DNA of 64,000 nt, from the NCBI GenBank assembly GCA_029215795.1, contig JARDYH010000005.1:40802001-40866000 (forward strand). Reading direction: 5' to 3'. The translations under genes and the position numbers were made by a program. Under the pieces are notes generated by a model. The model was not told where the DNA came from, ran no database searches, and saw only the letters and a program-made list of their open reading frames with translations. This document shows, piece by piece, positions 42,001 through 56,200 of this stretch (within the stretch, counting starts at the first letter, position 1; the number at the start of each line of letters is the position of its first letter). The DNA comes from Anniella stebbinsi (Eukaryota > Chordata > Lepidosauria > Squamata > Anniellidae).

Positions 42001-44201
42001 TAAAAATCACCAGGTTTTATGAGAGTCTGTGACCTTCAATGTTCTAGCCTAGTTGGCCATACACTCATTGATATTTGAACAAAGAAACATCTTCCAAATA
42101 TTAAGTCCAATCTATTTTGAGAAGAAGTGCTGACTGTCCATATCACAAAGGGCATGTTCAATTGAACATTCAGGAGAAGTCTTAAATCAGCACAAATATT
42201 AGGTGTACCCATCTGCTTCCCCCTCATATCAAGAAGGAAGTAATGAATGGGAAAGCCAGAATGATTGGGAAAGGTGGGGGACTTTGACTGGATGGTCAGC
42301 TTAGAACCACATTCAAATAAATGCAGTTCACTCGTTGCTTCCTCTATGCAGTGAAAGGAGGGTGTGCCTAAAAGCCTGGTTTTCATATGGAGTTCAGAAT
42401 TGTTATCCAAATGTAGTGAGTAAACAGGCTATAAGCAGCATTAAATGTGGGTGTAGATATAAAAACCTGCAATAGATGGTGATTGTTATTACTTCCCTTC
42501 GACAGAAAATGTCTTGTGTTGGCAGCGCTTAATTGGGTCCGGCTGGCGAAGGGACAAGAACAAATAGACACACAGGCATAGCTGGGATAATAAATTGGCC
42601 ACAACTTTTATTGATTAATTTGAATAGGCATGGCAACAGCACAGGACGTGGATCCTGTGATCGGCCAGCCCAGGGCACATCATGGCACAGAATGCTAATG
42701 TGAACCTCCCAGTGGCTTTCTGACTCAGTAGCACTCCAACTCCCTGAGACCATTGTCAATGACTACATTTTTACTATGAGCAATGTTTGCCTAGTAAAGA
42801 ATAAAATTCAAAGCCTAAAGCATACAAGAGTTCTTGCAGAAAAAAATATTATTTTGATATCCTTGGTGATAATTAATTTCACTGTTGTCTTTGTTAATAG
42901 GTTGCTTACAAAAACATATGAGCTCACTTTTCTTTTAATGTCCATTCTAACTAGTATTCTTACCTTTTCTGACAACTTGCATTTGGAAAGATGCGCATGA
43001 TTTTCCTTTGAACACGCTCTTTCTGCAGTATATCTGGCACTTCTTTTAATTTCATTTCCAAGAAATATCCTCTACCAAATTTACTCTTGAGATGTTGAAC
43101 TGTCCCGATACATCTATCCGTTGTTTGGGGGAGAGGCAGAAGTAAATTCATTGTCACTTTTTAAACAAAATCTGAACTTCTTTACCCAAAATGCCCCAGT
43201 TTGCAGAGGAGGTACCTTAATTTCCCAGACACCAAGATTGCCACCCGGTCACACACAGCTTCCGCTTCTGCCATATAATGAGTTGTCAGAATAGCTGCTC
43301 TGTCTTTATTTTTAAAGGCAGCTCGAATTGCTTTCCTATAAAAAACAACAAATATTCCATGAACCTGCAAATGGTTGCTCTTTGATTGGTCCTCTGTGCA
43401 GTCACAGGTGCGGGATATAAGGTCATCTGTTGGACCACCCACAAAGCTGGAGATGCAAGGAATTATTAAACCACCTCCCACCCCTTTTACCAAATCCCAA
43501 AAAAATCTTTCACCCTTTCCATGAGTTAACAGGTAGGTCCAATGCCCTGGCCATGGGTTAGCAGTCCAGACAAACAGAACTGAATGGTTCTGTGGCTCAC
43601 CTGTAGAATGGGCATGGACACACTAAGATTAGTAGAAAGTTGAACTGGAAATCTGAACATGTTCAGCAAGCGGCTGAACAGAAACCATGAAGAACACTTT
43701 TTTTCAGTGAAAGCACTATTCAAAAGATGGATGAACACAGATACTAATAGCATTGCTAGCTGAAAAATATATTCTTTTTAACAGATGGAAACTAACTGCC
43801 TGCTGGTTAACATGGAAGTTTGCAAAGTCACAAGCTGGCTTCTTTTCAGGGTTCTAGCCACTCCATTCCATTTCCTCTTCTCTCTTCCCTCCACGCCACC
43901 CCATTTTCCTTTGTCCTCCTCCAACAGTCAGTCAGTCATACTGAATCCTCACTGGATGGTTTGGGTCCACCCCCTCCATTTTGGCTTGTGGGGGAGATTG
44001 TAAATCTAAGCTAAATTACAATCTTGTATTTCTCCACGGGAAGGTCTCACTTCTTCCTTTAGGGACATTTACAAATAGTTTCTCAGAATGGAACAGAAAA
44101 GGACCTAACCAGATTTTGAGAGGGTTCTTTCTACCTCTTTTATATCTTATATTCCCTTGCTCCTTCAGCCATCCATTCCATTCCCCTTCCCATGTGGATT
44201 T

Positions 44202-44242
<41 letters not shown>

Positions 44243-47200
44243 TTTCTTTCCAATCACCCCATTCCACTCTTCTTCCCACTTGGTTATCATTTTTATTTTC
44301 AGCCTTTGAACATTCCATGCCACTTAACTTTATTTTGCCCTCCCCCACTTCAGCCTTTTTTCCTAAAGATATTTTGAATATATGGAGACCTTAGGATTAC
44401 CCTAAATATACTGATACCTCTCTCATGTGGCTGGGCGGTGCTGTTTTGGCAATATAAGCAGGAGCATGGGAAGTCTTGAATCAGATATAGAGAGGATGAT
44501 AGTGAGCTCAGCAAGACTCCCATGCTCATAGTTACAAAACAAGCAAATACACATATCAATGCAATATTCCATTTTAGCTACAGGCTCCATGCCATTTGAT
44601 GATGCTCACCACATCTGCTGTATTTCTATAGGATCCATACCAGTAGATGGCTCATCTAGTAGAGTAGTATGCGGGTTACCAAGCATACTTAAGGCAAAAC
44701 ATAACTGAAATCGAGAGAAAACAGGAAAGGTGGATTTAATGGCTGTTTACTTTGTATAATATGTAGGGTCAATTCTACTTTTAAAATAATAAAATACCTT
44801 CCGTTTGATTCCTGCTGCAAGTTTCTTTGCTCTTTTCTGTAGATGTTCCTTAAGATCAAGTGCACTGGAAATGCTGCAGAAAAATAAGTACAACATTTTT
44901 GTAGTTTTGAAATGGATGTCATTACAATCTAAATGTGTAAGCATTCTAAGAGACCAGTATGAGAGAACTTTAAAACTTCAATATACAATACACTTATTTT
45001 ATCTTTTCTTCAATATGCTGGTTAAGGTTCATGTGATGCAACTATTAGGAGATATACAAAAAATCAAGATGAGGACTATCAACTAAGGAGGAACAGTGGA
45101 AGGATGAATTTAGCAACTATTATTTAAAGTTTACTTTGAATAATTTTTAGCCTGCCTTTTACGGTGCAAAACCCTCTCAAGGCAACTTACAAGATACAAA
45201 CAATACAACAACAAATATCAGAATGAATAAAATGCAGTGACAATAAAACAGACATCCCACTTCCACCCCAAATAATAAAACCAAAGACAACTGAACTCAA
45301 AACCATCAGCAGCCCTATTTAAAAAACCTTTTATCCTGTCCATTGTGTGAACCTTTCTTTCTCTTTAGACTTACTGGTTATATGCATCTTATAATTTCCA
45401 TTTGCATGACTTGCCAGACAGTACTCTATTGAATAGCATTACAAATACAGCCTGTCTATTACAAGGTTCAGCCTGTCTATTACAAGGTTCAGGGCAACAA
45501 CTGAGCTTTTGAGTTTCTCATTAAAAGTGAAAGGCACATAGGTAAAATCCTGAATATGTATTTCTAAAATTGTGAGGAGTTTTCAGGGGCTTTGTATAGT
45601 TTTATACTTACGTGACAATTGTTTCACAGTATGCCCATGATGCTAGGTGAAAGCCCTTGTATTTTATGTTCAGTTATGTGTACTCAAGCACAAAATGTAA
45701 AGTAAGAATCGACTTCATAGATATCAGTTGTAATTACATCTATCATGTATGGGCATAAGGATAAACAAAAAGAAGAGTGGACCAAATTGTGTTTCCACCA
45801 TTGGGATGAGGCAGTAAACTAGACTGAGGGCTCATTCCTCTTCCACTCTAATCGTACCAAATAGCAAAGAAATATGGTCACAACTCTCTCATCATCAGGT
45901 TAAGGCAAGCACAAAAGTGAAGGTGAGAGTTGGTCATTACTTCCATATATTTATTTTGGATCACAGTGGTAGAAATCACTTTGGAATACCCAGTGAGATA
46001 AAGGGTTTCCTTTGTGTGTGCTGGGAAGGTGTTAATGTATAATTCAGTTTCATTCAAAGATAATTATGTGGTATATGCAAGAGAATGAAGAAACAACTTT
46101 GGTTAAGACAGAGCTAGATCTAGAAAATTTGGTCTATATGCAGTTCTTTTGTAACTAGAAATTATGTACCAAACTAGAACACAGAACATAGATATAGAAA
46201 TATGTGCCACTGAACACTGGGCGCGATTCCAAGGTCAGTGTGCCATAGTCTGAAAAGTGAAAATTGTGTGCCTTTTCAAGTCATGCTATATCTAACTTTC
46301 TTTTACATAAATTCTACCTTCCCCCATCTACACTCTATGGTATTTTTTAAGTTCAAGCCATCAACTATTTTCACGTAGACTATATAATAGTAAAGTAAGA
46401 AAAAGAGCAAACTTCTATTCATATTCATGAAAATAAAATGTTTAATGAGGTATTTACCATTTTATGACTTCCATCATGTCACTAGCACTCATTCCTTTGA
46501 TAGCACCATATATTTCAAAATGCTCCTGTAATGTAATATTGGGCCAAAGTGGATTTGTCTGCGGACAATATCCCAGAAACCTCATGGAATTATTCGTGTT
46601 ATTCTCACCTAAAGAATAATCTCCCATCAGCACCTGTGGATACAGTAGTCCTTTCTCAATATTTTTAATGTAATGTTTGAATTCTCAGTTTACTTTTACC
46701 ACATGATCACTTATCACTTTTATATACTAGGGGCATTCTGGGATGTCCCTCCTAATTAAGTATGGGCAGTCATAACATTCAAATGCATATATTTTATTTT
46801 AAAGCTACAATCCTATATGTAGTTACCTGGGAGTAAATCCTATTAAATGCAATGGGATTTACTTTTGAGAAGACATGCAAGGATTGCACTTTTATCTATA
46901 GTTATGTCATTCCACAAACATTTTCTAATTCAGTACTTGCTCATCTATATGAAGTTTGGACACTTCCAGCTGGCAAGAAATATACCTCCAGTGATATTAT
47001 ATTACCACAAAAAGCATCTAGTAAATTATATGCAGCCTCTGTATGAAATATCCATTTTGTTAGCCTAGAAAGAGCTATTGAACCTGTTTTGAATGCAAAT
47101 TCCTGCAATGGTTAACAGAAAAACATAAGAGAAAGAGAGGGCACAGAAGTTAGTCTGCAGTTGGATACCTGGCCTGAAGTTGGTTCAACTTCTCCCACCA

Positions 47201-50200
47201 GAATATTAATCAGTGTGCTCTTCCCAGCTCCATTTGGCCCTAACACTCCGAGAATTTCCCCTAAAGAAGAAAATGAGGAACAATAGTGGCATGTTTGCTT
47301 CACAACATTTATCTTATTTTTTTAAAATGTATTGATTTTCAGTAATAACTGATTTAATACCAACCTTTTTTTACGCAAAGAGAAACATGATTAGTTGCCG
47401 CTTTCTTTATTTTTCTTCCAAGAAGAAAATCTGTCTTTTCATCATATTCTTTATGCAAGCTGCTGACCAAAAGCGCTGGTTTCTAATAAAACAAAAGATA
47501 ATTAAGAGCTTAATAGTAAATAAGTTTGAATATACAATGAAAATATTCCACTGAATTGGAAAAAAATAATCCCAGTCAATTCATGTCAAGGGTATACAGA
47601 CGTGGATGCATTCTGGTTCCATGTATTAAATAGAGAAATCTCATTGTGAACCCACCTGTACACAAAGACAGCCTTCAGCCACCTCTGTAGTTGTGGGGCT
47701 AAGGGCACTATATAACTACGGAAATGATCACAGGGTGTGTATTTCCCTGTGTCTTTCCCTACACTTTCCATGACATTATGAAGTTTCTCTACATCAGCCT
47801 TCCTCAATCTGGTACCCCCAGATGTGTTCGACTGCACCTCCCATCATTCTCATCCAGCATGGCCAATCTGGGCAACACATCTGGAGGGCACTAGTTTGGG
47901 GAAGGCTGCTCTATATTATCTTGTGCATAAGGGACAGTGTGAAGAAAAAAATAATGTGATTTGAATAACGAAACAGTCTACAGAAGTCAAGCATATTACT
48001 ACTGGAGTGATCACCATGTCATATTTAGTACAAGTTGCTTTCTGTTGCCAGAGAGGGCTCTATCACCAGTTGCTTCCAGATATACCAGTGTATAAGCAGC
48101 CAGGCAAATCACCCCTTGTGCATGCTACTTTGTAATGGGATCTAGTGCCAGTTAAGTTCCGAGAATTAAGACAAAAGGTCAGGATTTACCTCCTCACAGC
48201 TCTGGCCGGTTGTCATCTCTTTAACCCTCAACCTCTCGGCCATAACATCTTCATCCTCATCCTCATCATGGGGCACATCTGGAAATTTCCAGGGCTTGAG
48301 TTTTACAGGAGTCCTGAAGACAGAGGAAAATATTCAATTTCTGCTCAAGGAACTTCTGACAGATACAACCCGGGAGCGCAGGGTGGGTGTGGGGAAGCTG
48401 TTTGTTCCAATAGGCCAGACCTCAAAAATTGGAATGCTCTATGCATCCTTGTGACAGAACTGGTTCGACAAGTGATCTGAAAGGGCATTCATGTATGCAC
48501 TTTGTAAGCAATTCCACTTTTAACTGGTTCCCAAGGGCTAAGATTCCCAGAGTTATCCACCACTTCTGAAAGAAGAGAAACAACTTTCTCTCTCCCAGCT
48601 AAAACTTGAACTGACACTCAGTACAGCTGACAAAAGAACGTCTCAGTGCTTGTGCATTAAGTTGATGCCTACAGCAGTCAAGTAGACTATTTTGCCAGAT
48701 GAGAGAGGATATCTGTCTGAATAAGGACAGGTTAGCACTCTTGTTGAAGTACCTGATGATACCCATTCATCTCTGATTCAATCTGTCACTTGTACCAGTA
48801 GGAAGAAAGGTGCCTGTGTTCAAGTATCACTGTATACTTGCCAACCAAAGAGATATCTGGTAAAAGATAGGACATGGGGGCTGTTTTCTAGAAGACCAAA
48901 TAAGTTTGGAAGTGCAGGGTGGCTGGGGAAAAGGAGCTGTGTTTTAAAAAACTGAGAAACACTTTGTGTAAATGGATGGTTTTGGAACATCCATACTGGC
49001 ATATTCTGGAAATACCTCCTAGCGCAGGGGTTCCTAATGTGGTACCCACAGGTGCAATCACACTAACAGGGACCTCCAACGGTGTCTGTGAAGCTCTCCA
49101 CTCCCTGCTTCCTTCCAAAATTTGTTTTTTTTAATATAAAACATGAAAAACATTAGGATGCCAGGTACTCCTTCCTGTTCTTGACCCTCTTAACCTCTAG
49201 TCTCATTTTTTCTCTTCCTTCCTTTGCCTTGATAATTCCCCCTCCATCCCAGCCTCCAATCTCACTATTTCTCCCCCCCCCCCCAACCATCATACCAGCT
49301 TTGACTAGCCAGGTCCCCATGGCAGCCATTATGTGACGAGTCACATCATCCATGGGAGCAATTTTTGGTGGTGCCCACAGCAATTTCTCAAATTCCCAGA
49401 TGTTCCCATGGGTCCAAAAAGGTGGGAGACCGACCTAGCCCATTCTTAATCTTACATGCATACCTAACAATGTACATTTTCTTTGAAGTTTTGGATTTCA
49501 TAAACTAATCTCAAAGGACTTTCAGAATAATTAGCTAAATTTAATAAGCCTCAGATCCTTTCCAGCCTGACAATTGTATATTTTGAAAAACATTTTCCCT
49601 GTTGCACTGGTGCAGTGCTATGATTTTCTATCCCCTATATATATATATATATATATATATACTTTTATTGCACATCAAATCTAGATATATATAGATGGGA
49701 CAAATTTCTATTCAACATACCTCTGACCCAAATACTAATATAAATCAAAACTTTCTGCATGTGAGTTTCCTTTTAAGGCATCACAATTATTTCTAGATTC
49801 ATACTGTAAAATTAATGGGAAAGTTATAAACCTGCTACAGCTGTGTGTCACCATCAAAATAACCACTATAATAGGACAAATAATTAAATCCTATCACTTA
49901 AGGATCTGTGTGAGGAGAGCTGCCAACAAGCTAGGCTCAGATGTTTTGCCATTCCAAGACGCTGCACCAAGAAGTGCACCTCAAGAAATCACAGAGATGC
50001 CGCAGGCAAGGCCTCACTCAACACTTGGATAATAAACAGAAAGGTTGTGGCATACAAGGGATTCTTGGCTGTGCCTCTTGGATTGCACGTTGCTCCACTG
50101 GCATTCCTAAGTGACCACCTGCGCTCTCTCAGGCAAAACCATTAAGAGGTAAAGGGACTTCACATTTCCATGAACAAAAATACTTTTGTTGCAAACACTC

Positions 50201-53200
50201 TTGAAGACCCTTTTGTAGTGGACACTGTGACGTACCCCCTTTGGGCTTCCTTTATTCCTCTCTATAAGTGAAGGATCCCAACTATGGAATGGGCATCAGG
50301 ATGCTGCTCACTGACTCTGTGACTCACTAATCCTTTTTGGCCTCACAACAACCAGCCCAGTACTCTCTAGTCACCCTTTTCCTTCACCGCTACCACCATA
50401 GAACATTGTGCCTTACCTCAGGTACTTCAAGAAACCAAACCAGTTTATGAAACAGAATAACTTTTATTAACCAATAAGTAAGTTTATGCAGTTTAAAAAG
50501 CTTGTGGTTTCCTATGGCACACTACTTGTTTGTTTCAATACAGTTTCATATGTAACCCTGCCTATGGTACCCACTAACCTATACTATCACCCCAAAATAA
50601 TAAAAGACGTTGTTCCTAGTCTGTTCTAAACCCTTTCGCAGGCAAACCCAGACTCTTCTGACACTCTTTCCACACACACACTCACTCCACTGCTCTCCTA
50701 ACTCCTCCCTCTCACTGCTAACTGTCAACCCAAACCTTTGAACCACCAGCCTATCAGCATTCACTTCACATTCCTTTCACTCGCTCCCCCTTCCTACAGA
50801 ATTAACCTCTTACCAACCTTCTATTCAAAGTCCAAACAGCACTTGCATCCTGAATAGCAATAATCATTAAAACATCACAAATACTTACCTCATATATAAT
50901 AGGCAATAAACAGTAAACAATAAACAGTTTACTCCTGGCAAACTACAACATGTTGTAGTACTTTCAATACTGATCTTTAAAAGGAAAAGATAGACAAACC
51001 TGAAAAATGGGTCGTCTCTCATTGATTTGCCTCCACACCTCACCTCAAGATAGCGTAGAAGAAACAGCCAAATTACACATTGCAAATAAGGCTAAAATGA
51101 AAAGAAAAATTATATTAAAAAAACTCCTTTACTAATTGCATTTGTAGGAACTGCAAATTGAATGGAACTTGAAAACAGTCACTAGAACAGGGCACGCCAA
51201 CTGCTATACTGGTGCAACGTTTACAATCCATGGCATTATGAGAGTGGTGCAGTTATAACACTAAGGCACTGCCAGGCAGAGATGTTAATGCAAACCTATA
51301 TAATAAGAATATGGAAGGTCACTAATGATTAAAAGAAAGAAAAGACAGCTTAACGGTAACTTGGCTGTTGCATGCCGGGAAGTGTTTGTTCCCTTTCAAA
51401 CTTCCCAGTTCATAGTGCTGTGTGGGGTTGCCTCATTCCATAAACCTGTTTTAATCCTATGGGACAAATACAGGTCTGTACTGCAGCAGTATCCTACTAG
51501 TAGTGTAGCGGAACCAGGACTTGGGAGGGATGCAGTCAGTATCCCTGCTTTCTGATTAGCAGGGATACTGACATCATCTGCCAACCCCTCAAACTTTCCC
51601 GATTCTCTGAGCTTAGCTGCAATCCTCATGGTAGCTGAGGGGTGGAGGGTGGGGAGGAATTTTCCAAACAACAATGATAGGATTTATACAATCACCACAG
51701 CACACCATGGCTCATTTAAGCCATGATGGGTTGCAGTGCATGCTGGCAGCCATTTTGAATATGCAAGTTGCAGTGGGCAGTTGCCATGGCTTATCGTGTT
51801 GTGCAAACTCACTGAGGGTGGCTTATGTGAGGGTTAAATAACCCTTGCATAACCCTAAAACAGACCATGGGTTGTTTAATTCTCTCAAAAGCCACCCTTG
51901 CCATGTTCTTGTCCCTGCTAAATATTTAATGTCACAGTAGTAGCAGGATCAGTGAATCACAGATTTCTGTTCCTGTGCTAGCACTGGGAAAAAGTCCAGT
52001 TGCACCAGCAAAGGTCCACTTGTTACTGTGCTAGAGCAATATTACCTCAAAGGAGACCTTTAAGCCTCAGCCTCAAGAGCTATTTTCTTAACAAGTTTCT
52101 CATGACAAGGCCAAAAAAAGTTTGATTTCGTACAGCAAAAATATGACATATTTCTAGAATACACTGCCCAGAGGAAGAGGTGCATGACACTGACTGCATT
52201 TGAACCTCACTCTAAACTATGGTTTAGCTTTACATCAATGAGAAGAGGCTCATGCACATAATCTAAATAATTGCTTAGCATAGCCTTCCCCAAACTAGTG
52301 CCCTCCAGATGTTTTGGATTACAATTCCAAGCATCCTCAGTGGTCAGCATGGTGAGTGTAGGCCTCCACTACTTTGGTCTTTCAAACACAGGAAGACATA
52401 GATTACATCATGCAGAAGGAATGGTATGTCCCCTTCACCAAAGGTTTATCCCAGCCTTCCCTAACCTTGTGCCCTCAGGATGTTTGGTATTACAACTTCC
52501 AGCATGCCTGAGCATTGGTCATGCTGACTGGGGCTGGTAGGAGTTGAAGTCCAAAACATCTGGAGATTATCAGGTTGGGGAAGGCTGCTTTATTTGAAAG
52601 GTTGTGCCAGTTGGCTACCATTTTTTGGAGAAAAGCTCTGAACACAGGAATGAACTTACCAGCTTTGCTCCTTTAATTGCCTTGTGAAATGAGTGGCTTA
52701 CTCCCACTCCCACTCCCAAATCTGAGGGAATGTTCACAAGTGGTATAAAAATGCTTTTTAGATCTTATCACTTCTCAAAAAACATTAAAACAATATAGAA
52801 AGTATAAGCCATTTCTAATGGAACAGATGTTCTGGGCAATGTCTGTATCCACCTGTGGACTGCAACTACATTACCTTTTGCTATAGCATTGCATATCACT
52901 AATTTTTAAAAATCTGATGCAAAAATATAATTGTCTTGAGCAAATCATAAATGGTAAGAGCACAGTGTAAACTATAAAGCCTAGTCATTACTTGCAAAAG
53001 TGAATCCAAATGGCTAGTTGCTTGAATTCGTAAGGGGAAATATAGAGTTTGCTTACCACTATTACAGAAACCAACAGTCTTTCAGTATTTCTTTCCATCC
53101 TTTGACCAAGTTTCTTGGCTACCTAACAAAACAGTAAATGCTTATTTCAATAACTCTTCTTATGATTATTACAGGTAACTGTAAATTAAATTATACAATT

Positions 53201-56200
53201 ATAATTCAGAAAATGTTTTCTATGCTTCTCCAATGGCATTGGAAAGTTTATTTCTTCATAGTGTTGGAAGCTCCCTACCTGGTTTGCTTCAGTATTGCGC
53301 TTGACAAATTGAGCCATTCCAACCACCGACCCTGATCAGAAAGTAACTTGGCTAATTCCAACCACAATTCAGACACTATCTTGCTTCCATTGACATCATG
53401 AGTCCAACTATGTCTTAATCCCTCTCCCAACTGCAGCAATGGTGGTCTATGTCTCGTTGTCCCTCAATATCTCCCAACCTGACACCTGAAATGCCACTAT
53501 AGCAGTATTGCTAGCACCAGCTGTGCTGGAAAATATAGTTTTTCAAGTTTCCAGTGCCAGGGAAACTACTTTTCCCAGTAACCCTGGCTCTCATAACACT
53601 ACTATAGTAGTGCTTCAAGTATAAAAGGAAGAGTGAGAAGATGAATTCCTTTCTTGCCATTGCCACAGTCAGATAAGCGGGTAGGGATGCAGTGGGAGGA
53701 GGAATTCAGTTCTGGTTTGTCTGAAATGGATAAGAATGATGGCAGGGGGAGGGGGAAGGAGACAGTTCAAAATACTGGGGTGATTTATGCTATGCATTTA
53801 CAGATGGTTTCCCTAAACCTGTAATACTTTGTAACTGAAGAATATCCGTGGCATCACTCTTATCATATGTTGTTCCTAGATGTGATGACATCACCAAGAT
53901 GGCCACCATAATAAAAGAACAAAATCAAACAGACTTAGCTGATGCAAGCTGTATCCACCCAGTTTTCTTCAATTCCCCCTACCCCTGTCCTACCCCAAAC
54001 AAAGCTTTCTTAAGAGTCCTTTTTTACATATTTACATTTTATATAATTAACTGTAGGTTGGATACAAAAGGTTCCTTTCCTCCAATAGAAGAGAAAATTG
54101 GAGTCAGGTTCATAGCAGATTTGAGAAGGGTCAGAGCCTATTGTGCTCCTTTTTTGGGCTTCTAATTGTGATCAGAATAAAACAAGCTGTTTCCCAATTC
54201 TAGGCAAAACAGTTTCTGGAGTCACTTGTCTTAACTCACATAGTGTGTGTTGTGTGTGGGGGGGGAATTAAATAAAATGCATTGCCTTCTTCTGCACACA
54301 GACTTCTGAAACTACAGACAATGTTAGTTGAATTTCAGTTCACTGCAAACTTACCTCTATAAGAGAAATTAGACACCCAATAAGAGGATAGATTGGAATG
54401 AATACACAAAAGCAAGTGTGAATTATAATAGCTAATGCTGACCACTGAGTAAAAGCTACATCAGCAACAATAATACAAATCAAGGCTACCTGAAAGAGAA
54501 AAGGAATAAAAGTAATTAGAACAAAATTAAAGTGGTAACATCAAACCAGAAACTTGCCTTATTTATCTGGGAATTTTATTTTCCTGTACTAGCATATGAG
54601 GGTTATTAATTAAAGGCCAGTCAGCTCTTACAATGTTGGGTTGAGTTTTAGTGATCTTATGGACGTAAACAATTATCCTGTTACTCTATGGACGAGAAAT
54701 GCAATCTCAGAAATAAAGGAATAATTGTGCCTGACTTAAATTTAAGAGACAAGGATTAATCCTGAAAACTTTGGCTTCATGCTCCACATAATGTCATAGA
54801 TGTGACTTATAACGACACACACATACTCCAGGACGTTTATAGAAAACTAATATTTTCAGGATTGAACCAAAGCAGAAAAATATAATTGAGATAATAGTTC
54901 ATTTTCTTTTTTTTCTTTTTTAAAAAACCATAAATAGGAAAGACAAATTAAGCATTGAGCTTTTACTTACTGTTGAAAAAATGAATGACCAAAATTCTTT
55001 GGTGTTCTGTATGGTTTTAAAGGTGAAAGAGACAACATAATGGAACAGAATTACTGAAGGTACATAGCCAATAAGGCAAAAAACCTGTAGGGGAAAATTT
55101 ACATTGCTTAGAGTTATTCAAAACAAACACTGACACAAAACTACACCACAGTGATGAAGAACATATCCATTCCCTTTCCCAGGGGAGGGGATCCCAACTG
55201 GACTCAATGGAGCATAATTTCTCCTCTTTTGTTTACGATCATGACTGTCTCACATACATGTATCCAGTGGTACTGTTCTCTACAGACCTGGAGTTCAGGC
55301 CTCACCTGCTTGTAGCCTGAGTGCAGGCATGCATGGGCCTCTTGTGAATGGTAATGGCCAGGGCTGTAGCAATGCATAGTACGATGCACATCTGCAAGGG
55401 GGGAGGAGTTAAAGACAGGGTCAGCATTGCTGCCCAGTACCATTGGACAAATACAACCACTGCAAGGAGGAGGGCCAGCAAGGCTGATGCCAGAATATTG
55501 TATTCTATTGTATTTATTCTAAAAGACTGGTGTTGAAAAGAGAAGTGCTAGCCCAGACAGCTACAGTGGCAACCATCTTCCCTAACCCGTGCCTCTAGGC
55601 CCATGCCCAACATAGTGATGCTTCATCAGGGACCAGAAGCACTTGGGAGAAATAAAACGGAGGCTGCTGCAGAGCTGCCCAGACTGGTGTTTCTCCCAGT
55701 ATTGAGTCATTCCTTAAAAGGTAAAGTTGTTGAGGCCTAGGATCCTGCCTGGGCTGCTACAACCCATCCCACATTTCCAGCAAGGATTTGGCACTGAAAA
55801 GTGAACTGCTAAGTTTGGGTGATTCTAAGCAGCCTCTCTCCCTGTAGATCGTTCCTATCACTGCATTTCTTACCATCAAGGTAAGGAAGCTCAAAGAGGG
55901 AAGATGGGTGTCTCAAGGGAATCCATTGTGGCTTGCAGAGGGAGAAGGTGACCATCATGGAGGCTCACAGAGGGGTGCTGCCAAGGAACTACTGTGTGTG
56001 TGTGTGTGGACTCTGGAGGGCATCTCACCTTGCCTCCCTTAAAACATGGCACTAGGCCTCCTGAGAGCATTTTTTATCAGGCAAAAACTTGTGCTTAGCT
56101 GATGGCTGACCATAAAGAATAAAGCATTTAGCAGCCTACCTCCTGATACTGATAGGAGTGGCAATTAGAAGCAAATGCTATCTGTGTTTCTGCAGCTCTA

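Larger units (their letters stand above)
48314..50999 (-). other. ABCA5 intron, partly repeat
   Basis: Contains the foldback repeat at 49026-49432 and (TA)n at 49636-49661. Bases 50220-50800 may be an old LTR-like or other repeat ('aataacttttattaaccaat'), not identified. Confidence 0.4.
51092..53056 (-). other. ABCA5 intron, partly repeat
   Basis: Bases 51690-51900 share 'gccattttgaata' and 'aacccttgcataaccct' with 14900-15010, so both are copies of an unnamed dispersed repeat. Foldback copies 3 and 4 lie at 52281-52590. Confidence 0.45.
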
